Both the position numbers and the translations under genes were made by a program. Shown here in pieces: positions 52,371 to 61,438 of a stretch of DNA of 64,000 nucleotides (positions within the stretch are counted from its first letter, which is position 1; each line of letters begins with the position of its first letter). The notes under the pieces are model-generated. The model worked only from the letters and a program-made list of their open reading frames with translations. It was not told the DNA's origin and searched no databases. Origin of the DNA: Gammaproteobacteria bacterium (GTDB lineage Bacteria; Pseudomonadota; Gammaproteobacteria; JAUZRS01); assembly GCA_030949385.1 (NCBI GenBank), contig JAUZSP010000006.1, forward strand, positions 314,121 to 378,120, in the 5' to 3' direction.

Positions 52371-54305
52371 ATGACATCGTATGTGGATGATGAAATTTTA
52401 GAAGATTTTTTGATTGAGACCTCTGAGATTTTAGAGCGCTTGGGTGATGAGTTATTAGATTTCGAAAAAGACCCAGAAAACAGTGAAATATTAAACTCTA
52501 TTTTCAGGGGGTTTCATACCATTAAAGGGGGCGGGTTTTTAGGATTCACTTCATTGGTGAACTCATGCCATAAATTGGAAGATATTTTTAATTTATTACG
52601 CCAGTCTCAAATAAAAATTGATTCTGGTTTGATGGATCTTATTTTACAAGGCTCCGATTACGTTAATGTGATTATCAGTGCCTTAAGAGAGGGCAATGAG
52701 GAACCAAGCCAAGATGATGAGTTGATCCATAAGCTAAATGAGTATTTGCTCTCTTGCCATGAGGGTGGGGATCAGCTCGTTGAAAAGGCTAGGGTAGACG
52801 TTGAGGTGGTAGGCGAGGCATTTTCAGATTCTGATGATGCCGAGCTTGAAGCGATGATCACGGCCTCTTTATCAACGAGAGAGAAACAGAGTGCTGGGTC
52901 AGCGCCGGTGGTGGACTCGATTGAAACGTCTGCAATCAGCAGCGACAGCTTAGCAGAGACCATTACGGAGGAAGAGTTTGAACAGCTTTTAGATACCCTG
53001 AATGCAAAAAAAGAGGATAAGCCGGCGAGCACAGATGTGCCAGAAGCGCCGCCGCAGGTGGCTAAGGTTGAAAAAAGTCAGTCAGCATCGCAGGCGGTGA
53101 CGAAAAAAGAGAAAAAGCCCAGTACGGTTAAAAAAGCAGATACCACGGTCAGAGTGGATACGCGCCGCTTGGATGACATTATGAATTTGGTCGGTGAACT
53201 GGTTTTGTCGCGTAATCGTTTAACCGCTTTGCGGGATAATTTTAACGATAAAAAAGTCATTCAGGCCATTTCAAATTTGGATATTGTCACGGCTGATTTA
53301 CAGTCTGCGGTGATGAAAACGCGGATGCAACCGATTAAAAAGGTTTTTGGTCGTTTTCCTCGTATGATTCGTGATTTATCACGTTCATTAAATAAAGAGG
53401 TTGATCTTGTTTTACTGGGTGAAGAGACGGATCTGGATAAAAATTTGGTAGAAGAGCTGTCGGATCCTTTGATTCATTTAATTCGAAATTCCGTTGATCA
53501 TGGCATAGAAACCCCATCTGAGCGTGAGAAAAAAGGCAAGCACCGTGTTGGTAAAGTGGTGCTTTCGGCAGAGCAAGAGGGGGATCATATTCTACTTAAA
53601 ATAAGTGATGATGGCAAAGGCTTAGATGCGGATCAGTTGAAATCAAAGGCGTTAACAAAAGGTATTATCAGTGATGAAAAGGCGCTGAGTATGACGGACA
53701 GCGAATGCTTTGAGCTTATTTTTATGCCAGGTTTTACCACTAAAGAGAGCATCTCTGATGTGTCTGGGCGTGGTGTGGGTATGGATGTTGTGAAAACACG
53801 CATTGCTAAATTAAATGGCAGTATTGAGATTGAGTCTACGCTTGGCGAAGGCACTAATATTGTGGTTAAGTTGCCCTTGACTTTGGCCATCTTGCCGACC
53901 TTGATGGTGGTTGTGAACGGTAGAAAATACGCTTTGCCACTCTCGATTGTAAATGAAATATTTGAGCTGAACACAAAAAAACGCTGTGTGATTGGAGGTA
54001 GAGATGTGATTTTGAATCGTGGCAAAGCACCACCTCTGTTTTTTTTAAAAACTTGGTTATCGTTTGATTGCATAAGATCAGGTAAAGAATCTAAAAATGA
54101 GCAAGTGATTATGATTCAAGCGGGAAATCAATCTTTGGGTTTTGTTGTGGATCAAGTTATTGGTCAAGAAGAAGTGGTGATTAAACCTTTAGGGGTGTTT
54201 TTAAACGGTGTAACTGGTTTGGCCGGTGCCACTATTACGGGAGATGGAAATGTGGCTTTAATCCTTGATATTCCAACCATGCTAAGATCGAGGAATTACC
54301 ACTGA
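52371..54305 (+). CDS. cheA: Chemotaxis histidine kinase CheA
   Basis: 644 residues from ATG 52371, with AGGAG just upstream. The Hpt domain carries the phosphorylated His in IFRGFHTIKGGGFLGFTSL. A long acidic linker follows, then the dimerisation helix pair (LDDIMNLVGELVLSRNRLTA), the HATPase with IHLIRNSVDHGIETPSEREK and VSGRGVGMDVVKTRIAKLNG, and a C-terminal CheW-like domain (LPTLMVVVNGRKYALPLSIV). It is slightly short in the linker/P2 part. It passes phosphate to CheY. cheB, which usually follows in this arrangement, is absent. Confidence 0.95.
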   Translation: MTSYVDDEILEDFLIETSEILERLGDELLDFEKDPENSEILNSIFRGFHTIKGGGFLGFTSLVNSCHKLEDIFNLLRQSQIKIDSGLMDLILQGSDYVNVIISALREGNEEPSQDDELIHKLNEYLLSCHEGGDQLVEKARVDVEVVGEAFSDSDDAELEAMITASLSTREKQSAGSAPVVDSIETSAISSDSLAETITEEEFEQLLDTLNAKKEDKPASTDVPEAPPQVAKVEKSQSASQAVTKKEKKPSTVKKADTTVRVDTRRLDDIMNLVGELVLSRNRLTALRDNFNDKKVIQAISNLDIVTADLQSAVMKTRMQPIKKVFGRFPRMIRDLSRSLNKEVDLVLLGEETDLDKNLVEELSDPLIHLIRNSVDHGIETPSEREKKGKHRVGKVVLSAEQEGDHILLKISDDGKGLDADQLKSKALTKGIISDEKALSMTDSECFELIFMPGFTTKESISDVSGRGVGMDVVKTRIAKLNGSIEIESTLGEGTNIVVKLPLTLAILPTLMVVVNGRKYALPLSIVNEIFELNTKKRCVIGGRDVILNRGKAPPLFFLKTWLSFDCIRSGKESKNEQVIMIQAGNQSLGFVVDQVIGQEEVVIKPLGVFLNGVTGLAGATITGDGNVALILDIPTMLRSRNYH

Positions 54306-54307
54306 TT

Positions 54308-55066
54308 ATGAAAGCAAAAATAATTTCCATTGCGAGTCAAAAAGGCGGTGTTGGTAAAACCACTACGGTGGTCTCTATTGGTGGGATTTTGGTGCAAATG
54401 GGCTATCGAGTTTTGTTGGTTGATGTAGACCCAAATGCCTCGATGACCTCTTATTTTCGCCTGACTCCTGAGCGTTCCAGTCGTTGTTCTTATGTCTTGT
54501 TTCAAGATAAACCTTTTTCGCCTTCCAAATTGATTTTGCAAACCGAGGTGAATAAGTTGGATTTGATTCCAGCCTGTTCAGCTTTGGCGATGTTGGAGCG
54601 GGATCTGGGGTTAAAACAAGGCATGGGCACGGTGTTGCAAAAAAATATGGAAAAATTTGTTTATCAATACGATTTTATCTTGATCGACAGCCCGCCCACG
54701 TTGGGGTTGATTATGATCAATGTGATCTATTCGGGTGATGTGTTGGTGGTGCCGGTGCAGACCGAATATTTGGCTCTGCAAGGTTTGGCTAAAATGGACT
54801 CCACCATTGAGATGATAAAAAAGACCAAACCAGAAGTGAATTGGCATGTTTTGCCCACCATGTACGATCGGCGTACCAACGCTTCAAGACGTTCACTGCG
54901 GGACATTAAAGAACGTTACGGCGATTACCTGCACGGTGATGTGATTTCAGTGGACACTAAGCTAAGAAACGCCAGCATGTTGTCTCTGCCGGTGTCTCAT
55001 TTGGACGGTTATTCACGAAGCTGTGAGCAATATCATCATTACATCACCAATAACCTTGTAAATTAG
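54308..55066 (+). CDS. ParA-like ATPase for chemotaxis array placement (ParC type)
   Basis: 252 residues. It has the deviant Walker A (IASQKGGVGKTTTVVSIGGI), VLLVDVDPNASMTSYF and IDSPPTLGLIMINV. Its position between cheA and cheW is the one held by the ParC-type ATPases of Vibrio and Pseudomonas, which place chemoreceptor arrays at the pole. No ParP-type partner with an AIF or CheW domain is adjacent, unless the single CheW gene downstream fills that role. Family call firm, role inferred from position. Confidence 0.88.
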   Translation: MKAKIISIASQKGGVGKTTTVVSIGGILVQMGYRVLLVDVDPNASMTSYFRLTPERSSRCSYVLFQDKPFSPSKLILQTEVNKLDLIPACSALAMLERDLGLKQGMGTVLQKNMEKFVYQYDFILIDSPPTLGLIMINVIYSGDVLVVPVQTEYLALQGLAKMDSTIEMIKKTKPEVNWHVLPTMYDRRTNASRRSLRDIKERYGDYLHGDVISVDTKLRNASMLSLPVSHLDGYSRSCEQYHHYITNNLVN

Positions 55067-55075
55067 GGAGCTGTT

Positions 55076-55543
55076 ATGAATGCTGTGGTTGAGGTCGATT
55101 CTCTTTACGAAGCGCAATGGGTTACGTTTTATCTGGAAGGTGAGTGTTACGGTATTAATGTGATGCAGGTGCAGGAGGTGTTGAGGGTTTCTGATATTGC
55201 TCCCGTTCCAGGTGCGCCAGAATATGTGATGGGCATCATCAATTTGCGCGGCAATGTGGTCAGTGTTCTTGATACTCGAAACCGCTTTGGTTTACCATCT
55301 CGTGAGACCGATGAATCAACTCGAATCATCATTGTTGAAATGGACCAGCAAACGGTGGGAATCATCGTTGACAGTGTCGGTGAGGTGGTGGAGGTTCAAC
55401 AGGATGAAGTGGGCAAACCGCCTAATGTTGGCAATGAAGAGTCTGCTCGTTACATTCATGGTATTGTTAGCCGAGAAGGATTTTTGTTGATTTTGGTTGA
55501 GCTGTCTCGCTTGCTTGACCAAGATCTCTCTGAGGAATTTTGA
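55076..55543 (+). CDS. cheW: Chemotaxis adaptor CheW
   Basis: 155 residues, with GGGAG before ATG 55076. The CheW fold is clear: VTFYLEGECYGINVMQVQEV, GAPEYVMGIINLRGNVVSVL, VGIIVDSVGEVVEVQQDEVG and GFLLILVELSRLL. It links CheA to the chemoreceptors. It overlaps the start of the following small membrane-protein gene (TGATG). Confidence 0.94.
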   Translation: MNAVVEVDSLYEAQWVTFYLEGECYGINVMQVQEVLRVSDIAPVPGAPEYVMGIINLRGNVVSVLDTRNRFGLPSRETDESTRIIIVEMDQQTVGIIVDSVGEVVEVQQDEVGKPPNVGNEESARYIHGIVSREGFLLILVELSRLLDQDLSEEF

Positions 55544-55878
55544 TGACCGTGTTGCCCCTATTGCTGTTTTTTATTGCCCTGTCGTTGCTGGTTTATACGG
55601 CAGTTTCTCTGTGGGATCTGAAAAAAAAATTACTGTCCTATGAAAAACACATCGCGGTGATTGAAGCCACCTTGGTTGGGGTGACTAAAAAAGTTAATTT
55701 GCTGGAAGTGGCTGATAAGGTGAGCCACGAGCCGGTGGTGGAGCCTGCTTCGTTACTGAGTTTGGAAGCCGAGCAGGATGAGCTGGAGCAGAAGGCTGAA
55801 CTGTGCCGCAACAGCAGTGAGGAGCCGCAAGCAGAGCGGGCTTTAATTGAAAAAATGAAAAAAATAACCTCCTCCTAG
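55543..55878 (+). CDS. Small membrane coiled-coil protein at the end of the che cluster
   Basis: 111 residues from ATG 55543. One N-terminal membrane helix (VLPLLLFFIALSLLVYTAVS) is followed by a helical, charged tail with heptad-like spacing (LKKKLLSYEKHIAVIEATLV). DUF2802 proteins occupy this place in related clusters, but the conserved DUF2802 C-terminal block is not obvious here, so I do not assign it. It may be a short or divergent relative. It ends before a gap of 94 bases that leads to dnaE. Confidence 0.6.
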   Translation: MTVLPLLLFFIALSLLVYTAVSLWDLKKKLLSYEKHIAVIEATLVGVTKKVNLLEVADKVSHEPVVEPASLLSLEAEQDELEQKAELCRNSSEEPQAERALIEKMKKITSS

Positions 55879-55972
55879 CCACGTTTTGAGTTGCCCTGCG
55901 CATTTCCTCAGCCTTTCTTCATAGCCCTTTTAGCCTTAAACTCGTCGGCCCAATCATCGTTATTGAGCCAAT

Positions 55973-58900
55973 ATGACCTCGTTCGTCCATCTGCATCTGC
56001 ACACCGAATACTCCTTGGTTGATGGTCTCAACCGCATCAAACCTTTAATGGCCGAAGTGGCTAAGCTGAACATGCCCGCCGTGGCGCTGACGGATCAGAG
56101 CAACATGTTTGCGATGGTGAAGTTTCAGCGTGCTGCTCTGGCTGCGGGTCTCAAGCCGATTTTTGGCGTGGAGGTTTGGGTGCAGGCGACGGAAGGCGAA
56201 GGGGTGTCTCGTTTAATTTTGCTTTGCATGAGCCGCGACGGTTATTTGAGTGCCTCACGGCTGGTGTCGCGCAGTTATCAGCACGGCCAGCAGAGCGGTA
56301 TTCCGGTGTTGCAGCGCGATTGGTTGAACGCAGAGAGCTGTCAGGGTTTGCTGGCCTTGTCGGCGGGGCGTGAGGGCGATGTGGGGCAAGCGCTGTTGGC
56401 GGGTAATCAGGCGTTGGCAGCAGAGCGGCTGGGAAGCTGGCAAGTCTGTTTTCCCAATGCCTTTTATTTGGAGTTGCAGCGCACAGGACGACCGCAAGAG
56501 GAGGCGTACATTGTCGCTGCGGTGGCCTTGGCGGCAGAGCAGAAGGTGCCTTTGGTGGCCAGTAACGATGTGCGTTTTTTGCAGCAGACGGACTTTGCCG
56601 GTCATGAAGTGCGGGTCTGCATTAACCAAAGCTGCACTTTGGATGATCCACGCCGAACAAAAAATTACAGTGACCAACAGTATTTGCGCTCTGCTGAAGA
56701 GATGGAGGTGTTGTTTTTCGACCTGCCCGAGGCGTTGCAAAACAGCGTGGAGATTGCCAAACGCTGCAATTTTCTTCTGGAACTGGGAACCTATTATCTG
56801 CCTGATTTTCCCATTCCTGATGGTTTGACCGAAGCGCAGTATTTTAGCCAGCTTTCAGAAGAGGGTTTGGAGTGGCGTTTGGATCGTTTGTTGGATCGCT
56901 CTGCGCCGGATTTTGAGCAGCAGCGAGTGGTCTACGATGAGCGCCTCAAAGAGGAGTTGGGGGTCATCATTCAGATGGGTTTTCCCGGTTATTTCTTGAT
57001 CGTGGCGGATTTTATTCAGTGGGCGAAAGACAACGATGTGCCCGTGGGGCCAGGGCGTGGCTCCGGTGCGGGGTCGTTGGTGGCCTATGCGCTGAAAATC
57101 ACCGACATTGATCCGCTGGCTTATGACCTGCTTTTTGAGCGGTTTTTGAATCCTGAGCGGGTCTCCATGCCCGATTTTGATATTGATTTTTGCGTTGAAG
57201 GCCGAGATCGGGTGATTGATTATGTGTCGAGGCGTTACGGCGCGGAAAAAGTCTCACAGATCATCACTTACGGTTCGATGGCGGCCAAAGCGGTGGTGCG
57301 CGATGTCGGGCGGGTTTCGGGGCATCCGTATGGCTTTGTGGATCGCATCGCCAAACTGATCCCCTTTGAGATCGGCATGACCCTGAGCAAAGCCTTGCAA
57401 GAGTCGCCGGAGTTGGCGCAGCTCAACGAAGAAGATGAAGAAGTGGCGGCGCTGTTGGAGATGGCGCTGAGTTTGGAAGGGCTGTCGCGCAACGCCGGTA
57501 AACACGCCGGTGGGGTGGTGATTGCGCCCTCGGAACTGAGCAATTTTTCACCGCTCTATTGTGAGGCCGGTGGCGGCAGTCTGGTGACTCAATTCGATAA
57601 GGACGATGTGGAGGCGGTGGGTCTGGTTAAGTTCGATTTCCTTGGTCTGCGTAACTTGACCGTGATTGATTGGGCGGTGAAGGCGATTAATCTCCAGCGC
57701 GAGGCGAGTGCAGAGGAGCCGTTGGACATCAGCCGCTTGCCTTTGGACGACCGTTTGGCGTTTGAATTGTTGCAGCGTGCTGAGACCACGGCGATTTTTC
57801 AGCTTGAGTCACGGGGCATGAAAGAGCTGATTAAAAAAATGCAGCCGGATTGTTTTGAGGACATCGTGGCGTTGGTGGCACTCTATCGACCAGGCCCTCT
57901 GGGCTCGGGCATGGTGGATGATTTTATTGCGCGTAAAAAGGGTTTGCAGAAGGTCAGCTACCCGCACCCTGATCTGGAAGAGATTCTCAAACCCACCTAC
58001 GGCATGATCCTTTATCAAGAGCAGGTGATGCAGATTGCGCAGGTGCTGGCCGGTTACAGTTTGGGTGGTGCGGATTTACTGCGTCGGGCGATGGGTAAGA
58101 AAAAAGCCGAGGTGATGGATCAGCAGCGGGCGATTTTTACCGAGGGTTCGGTAAAAAATGGCGTGGAGGAGGCGCAAGCGACCCACATCTTTGATCTGAT
58201 GGCGGAATTTGCCAAGTACGGTTTTAACAAATCTCACTCGGCGGCGTACGCGCTGGTCTCTTATCAGACCATGTGGCTCAAATCCCACTCCCCTTCGGCT
58301 TACATGGCGGCGGTGCTCTCTTCGGATATGGACAACACCGATAAGGTGGTGATCATGATGGAAGATTGCGAACAGATGACGTTGCACGTTGGGCCACCGG
58401 ACATCAATCGCTCCAAATACGTGTTTACCGCCTTGGATGATAAAACAATCCTCTACGGTTTGGGCGCGATTAAGGGTGTGGGGCAGGCGGCGCTGGAGAA
58501 TCTGTTGGCGGAGCGGGATCAGCAGGGCGACTTTAAGAGCTTGGATGATTTTTGCTTGCGGATTATGGGCGGCAAGGTTAATAAACGTGTTTTGGACTCG
58601 CTGATTAAATCCGGTGCGCTGGACTCTTTGGCGGAAAATCGTGCCACGTTGACCGCACGTTTGCCTGCGGCACTGCAGGCGGCGGAGCAGCAGCAGCGTA
58701 ATCTGATTGTGGGTATTGATGATCTGTTTGCTGCGTTTGAGAGTGAGACCGTGGCCTCTTTATCAGAGCAGATTCCAGTGCAAGCCGATTGGAGCGATGG
58801 CCAGCGTCTGCAAGGGGAGAAGGAGACCTTAGGATTGTACCTCACCGGTCACCCCATTGAGCAGCACCTGCAAGAGCTGGATCAGATGACCTCGGGGCGT

Positions 58901-59482
58901 ATTCATCACCTCTGTTCGCAGCTGGATGCGCCAGCCAATCCTGCGCCCGACTCTCGTTATCGGCAAAAAGACAAACAGGTTCTGTTGGCGGGCTTGGTGA
59001 TTGCCTTTCGCACTCGCCCCACGCAGCGGGGCAAGATGGCCTTTGCTACCTTGGATGATCGCAGTGGTCGAGTGGATGTGGTCATCGGCGTTGAAGATTA
59101 CGAGCGTTATGCGGATCGCATTGTCATGGATCAGGTGCTGGTGGCGGAGGGCGGTTTGGGCATTGATGATTTTAATGGCGGTTTTCGCTTGCGGGCGCGG
59201 ACGATTTACACTCTAAATCAGGCGCGTGCGAGGTACGTGAAAGGGGTGTCGCTGTCTCTGGAGAGTGAACAGTTAAGCGCAGACTTGATTCCAGCGTTGG
59301 CTGTGCAGTTAAGCCCGTTTCGTTCTGATGAGGGCTGTCGGGTTTTGGTGGAGTACGGCTCGAAGGCAGCTCAAGCGCGTTTGTTGTTGGCTGGCAACTG
59401 GTCAATTCGACCCGATGATGAGCTGTTATTGAATTTGCGTCAGTTGCTGGGCGCGGAACAGGTGCAGCTGCTGTACGAATGA
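55973..59482 (+). CDS. dnaE: DNA polymerase III alpha subunit
   Basis: 1169 residues, full length. It copies the chromosome as part of the replicative polymerase. In order: the PHP domain (HLHLHTEYSLVDGLNRIKPL), the polymerase core with the acidic active site MPDFDIDFCVEGRDRVIDYV, VGPGRGSGAGSLVAYALKIT, the thumb/fingers motifs YRPGPLGSGMVDDFIARKKG and GMILYQEQVMQIAQVLAGYS, the HhH part, and a C-terminal OB fold (LAGLVIAFRTRPTQRGKMAF). No gap or frameshift is seen. It starts a run with the PP2C gene, accA and tilS. Confidence 0.97.
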   Translation: MTSFVHLHLHTEYSLVDGLNRIKPLMAEVAKLNMPAVALTDQSNMFAMVKFQRAALAAGLKPIFGVEVWVQATEGEGVSRLILLCMSRDGYLSASRLVSRSYQHGQQSGIPVLQRDWLNAESCQGLLALSAGREGDVGQALLAGNQALAAERLGSWQVCFPNAFYLELQRTGRPQEEAYIVAAVALAAEQKVPLVASNDVRFLQQTDFAGHEVRVCINQSCTLDDPRRTKNYSDQQYLRSAEEMEVLFFDLPEALQNSVEIAKRCNFLLELGTYYLPDFPIPDGLTEAQYFSQLSEEGLEWRLDRLLDRSAPDFEQQRVVYDERLKEELGVIIQMGFPGYFLIVADFIQWAKDNDVPVGPGRGSGAGSLVAYALKITDIDPLAYDLLFERFLNPERVSMPDFDIDFCVEGRDRVIDYVSRRYGAEKVSQIITYGSMAAKAVVRDVGRVSGHPYGFVDRIAKLIPFEIGMTLSKALQESPELAQLNEEDEEVAALLEMALSLEGLSRNAGKHAGGVVIAPSELSNFSPLYCEAGGGSLVTQFDKDDVEAVGLVKFDFLGLRNLTVIDWAVKAINLQREASAEEPLDISRLPLDDRLAFELLQRAETTAIFQLESRGMKELIKKMQPDCFEDIVALVALYRPGPLGSGMVDDFIARKKGLQKVSYPHPDLEEILKPTYGMILYQEQVMQIAQVLAGYSLGGADLLRRAMGKKKAEVMDQQRAIFTEGSVKNGVEEAQATHIFDLMAEFAKYGFNKSHSAAYALVSYQTMWLKSHSPSAYMAAVLSSDMDNTDKVVIMMEDCEQMTLHVGPPDINRSKYVFTALDDKTILYGLGAIKGVGQAALENLLAERDQQGDFKSLDDFCLRIMGGKVNKRVLDSLIKSGALDSLAENRATLTARLPAALQAAEQQQRNLIVGIDDLFAAFESETVASLSEQIPVQADWSDGQRLQGEKETLGLYLTGHPIEQHLQELDQMTSGRIHHLCSQLDAPANPAPDSRYRQKDKQVLLAGLVIAFRTRPTQRGKMAFATLDDRSGRVDVVIGVEDYERYADRIVMDQVLVAEGGLGIDDFNGGFRLRARTIYTLNQARARYVKGVSLSLESEQLSADLIPALAVQLSPFRSDEGCRVLVEYGSKAAQARLLLAGNWSIRPDDELLLNLRQLLGAEQVQLLYE

Positions 59483-59602
59483 GTTGTGCTATAGTGGCGA
59501 AAAAATTTCCTCTTTTGAGTGGGATCGAAGGAGGAGATCAAGGAGAACCCATAGGATAAGAGGTGGGTTCAAAACTTCAGCCATTTAAAAACAGTGGTGC
59601 CG

Positions 59603-60358
59603 ATGATAAGCAGTGCCGGTTCGTTTGTCTGGTCTTCGGCCAGTCGTACGCATGTGGGAAAAGTGCGTAAATTAAATGAGGATTCCTGTCTCTCTCTGAG
59701 TGAGATGGGGCTGTGGGTGGTGGCCGACGGCATGGGAGGGCACGCTTCCGGTGATGTGGCCAGCCAGATGGTGGTCAACTCCTTGCGTTTGGACTCTGTT
59801 GCGGCAGACCTAAACGCCTTGGTTGCGGATGTCTGTGAGCGTTTGCAGAAGGTCAATCAGCAGTTGATTAACATTGCCGCGTTGCGCCGTAAACGCATCA
59901 TCGGCAGTACGGTGGCGATTTTATTGGCCGAGCAGAACAATTGTGTTTGTCTCTGGGCGGGCGACAGCCGTATCTATCGGTTTCGTAATCATATTTTGCA
60001 GCGTTTGACCCGCGATCACAGTCAAGTGGAGGCGTTGATTGCGCAAGGTATTATGAATCGTGAGCAGGCCGAAGCCTTGCCCATCTCCAGTGCGATTACC
60101 CGTGCGGTTGGGGTGGATACTCATTTGCAGATGGATCTGGGGCGCTTCGATGTGCGTTCAGGTGATCTGTTTTTGCTCTGTAGCGATGGTCTGAATAACG
60201 AAGTGGCTGACGATGAAATTGCCACTCTGTTGGGTTGCTGCTCGGTGGAAAAAGCCAGCTCGGCTCTGGTTGAGTTGGCGCTGCAACGAGGTGCGCGTGA
60301 CAACGTGACCGTGACCGTGGTGGAAGCCAAAATGGATAAAAAGCCCAAGATTGATTAA
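59603..60358 (+). CDS. PP2C-family serine/threonine phosphatase
   Basis: About 251 residues; ATG 59603 or GTG 59594. The metal-binding and core motifs of PP2C are present: [55 protein letters not shown] and [14 protein letters not shown]. It is a cytoplasmic bacterial Stp-type phosphatase. These often pair with a Hanks-type kinase or a type VI secretion locus, neither of which is adjacent. It is inserted between dnaE and accA, which usually lie side by side. Confidence 0.9.
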   Translation: MISSAGSFVWSSASRTHVGKVRKLNEDSCLSLSEMGLWVVADGMGGHASGDVASQMVVNSLRLDSVAADLNALVADVCERLQKVNQQLINIAALRRKRIIGSTVAILLAEQNNCVCLWAGDSRIYRFRNHILQRLTRDHSQVEALIAQGIMNREQAEALPISSAITRAVGVDTHLQMDLGRFDVRSGDLFLLCSDGLNNEVADDEIATLLGCCSVEKASSALVELALQRGARDNVTVTVVEAKMDKKPKID

Positions 60359-60428
60359 GCCGCTGGCCGTGGCAGGTGGCTCGGTGTATCATTGCAACGC
60401 CTTTTTATGTGCAACAAGACACAGAATA

Positions 60429-61391
60429 ATGAATCCAAATTTTCTTGAGTTTGAACAACCCATCGCCGAGCTTGAGGCGAAAATTGAAGAGTTGCGTTAC
60501 GTCGGTGACGATGCCGAGATCAACATTAACGAAGAGATTTCCGATCTACAGGGGAAGTGTAAAAGCTTAACCGAATCGATTTTTTCCAAATTGGTTCCTT
60601 GGCAGATCTCTCAACTGGCGCGTCATCCGCTGCGTCCTTACACCCTTGATTACATTGAACGTATTTTCACCGACTTCCAAGAGTTGCACGGTGATCGTGC
60701 TTACGGGGATGATGCGGCGATTGTGGCCGGTATGGCACGCATCGACGGCAAGCCGGTGATGGTGATCGGCCATCAAAAAGGCCGTGATACCAAAGAGAAG
60801 CTGAAGCGTAATTTTGGTATGCCGCGTCCTGAAGGGTATCGTCGTGCGCTGCGTCTGATGAAGATGGCGGAAAAATTTCGTCTGCCGATTTTGACCTTTA
60901 TTGATACGCCCGGTGCGTATCCAGGAGTGGGCGCAGAGGAGCGCGGTCAGAGCGAAGCCATTGCGCGTAACTTGTTTGAAATGGCGGATCTGAGTGTGCC
61001 GGTGATCTGTACGGTGATCGGTGAAGGTGGCTCTGGTGGTGCGTTGGCCATCGGCGTGGGGGATCGTACCCACATGTTGCAATACAGCACCTACTCGGTG
61101 ATTTCACCTGAGGGGTGTGCGTCCATCTTGTGGAAGAGCGCCGATAAAGCCCCCGATGCCGCCGAAGCGATGGGCATCACCTCCGAGCGTTTGAAGGAGT
61201 TAGGTCTGATTGATCGCATTATTCCCGAGCCTCTCGGTGGTGCTCATCGTGATATGGATGCCATTGCCGCGTCTCTAAAGCACTCTTTGTTGGAGACCCT
61301 TGAACAGTTGCAGGCCATTCCCGAAGAGCGTCTGTTGGAGCTGCGTTACGAACGTCTCTGCTCCATCGGTAACGTCAACGACGTTTCCTGA
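60429..61391 (+). CDS. accA: Acetyl-CoA carboxylase carboxyltransferase subunit alpha
   Basis: 320 residues from ATG 60429, matching the E. coli start ([20 protein letters not shown]); an earlier TTG at 60351 overlaps the PP2C gene. It transfers carboxyl from biotin to acetyl-CoA, the first step of fatty acid synthesis, together with AccD. The crotonase-like core includes [40 protein letters not shown] and [20 protein letters not shown]. The length equals the norm. Confidence 0.97.
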   Translation: MNPNFLEFEQPIAELEAKIEELRYVGDDAEININEEISDLQGKCKSLTESIFSKLVPWQISQLARHPLRPYTLDYIERIFTDFQELHGDRAYGDDAAIVAGMARIDGKPVMVIGHQKGRDTKEKLKRNFGMPRPEGYRRALRLMKMAEKFRLPILTFIDTPGAYPGVGAEERGQSEAIARNLFEMADLSVPVICTVIGEGGSGGALAIGVGDRTHMLQYSTYSVISPEGCASILWKSADKAPDAAEAMGITSERLKELGLIDRIIPEPLGGAHRDMDAIAASLKHSLLETLEQLQAIPEERLLELRYERLCSIGNVNDVS

Positions 61392-61401
61392 TTCGCTTAA
61401 A

Positions 61402-61428
61402 GCATAAGATTACCTCCTGATCTTATGC
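61402..61428 (+). other. Stem-loop between accA and tilS
   Basis: GCATAAGAT at 61402-61410 pairs perfectly with ATCTTATGC at 61420-61428, with a nine-base loop TACCTCCTG. There is no T-tract, so it is not a classic terminator. It could be a processing or attenuation hairpin. The loop holds CCTCCT, the complement of a ribosome-binding site. Confidence 0.6.
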
Positions 61429-61438
61429 GCTTGCCTTA

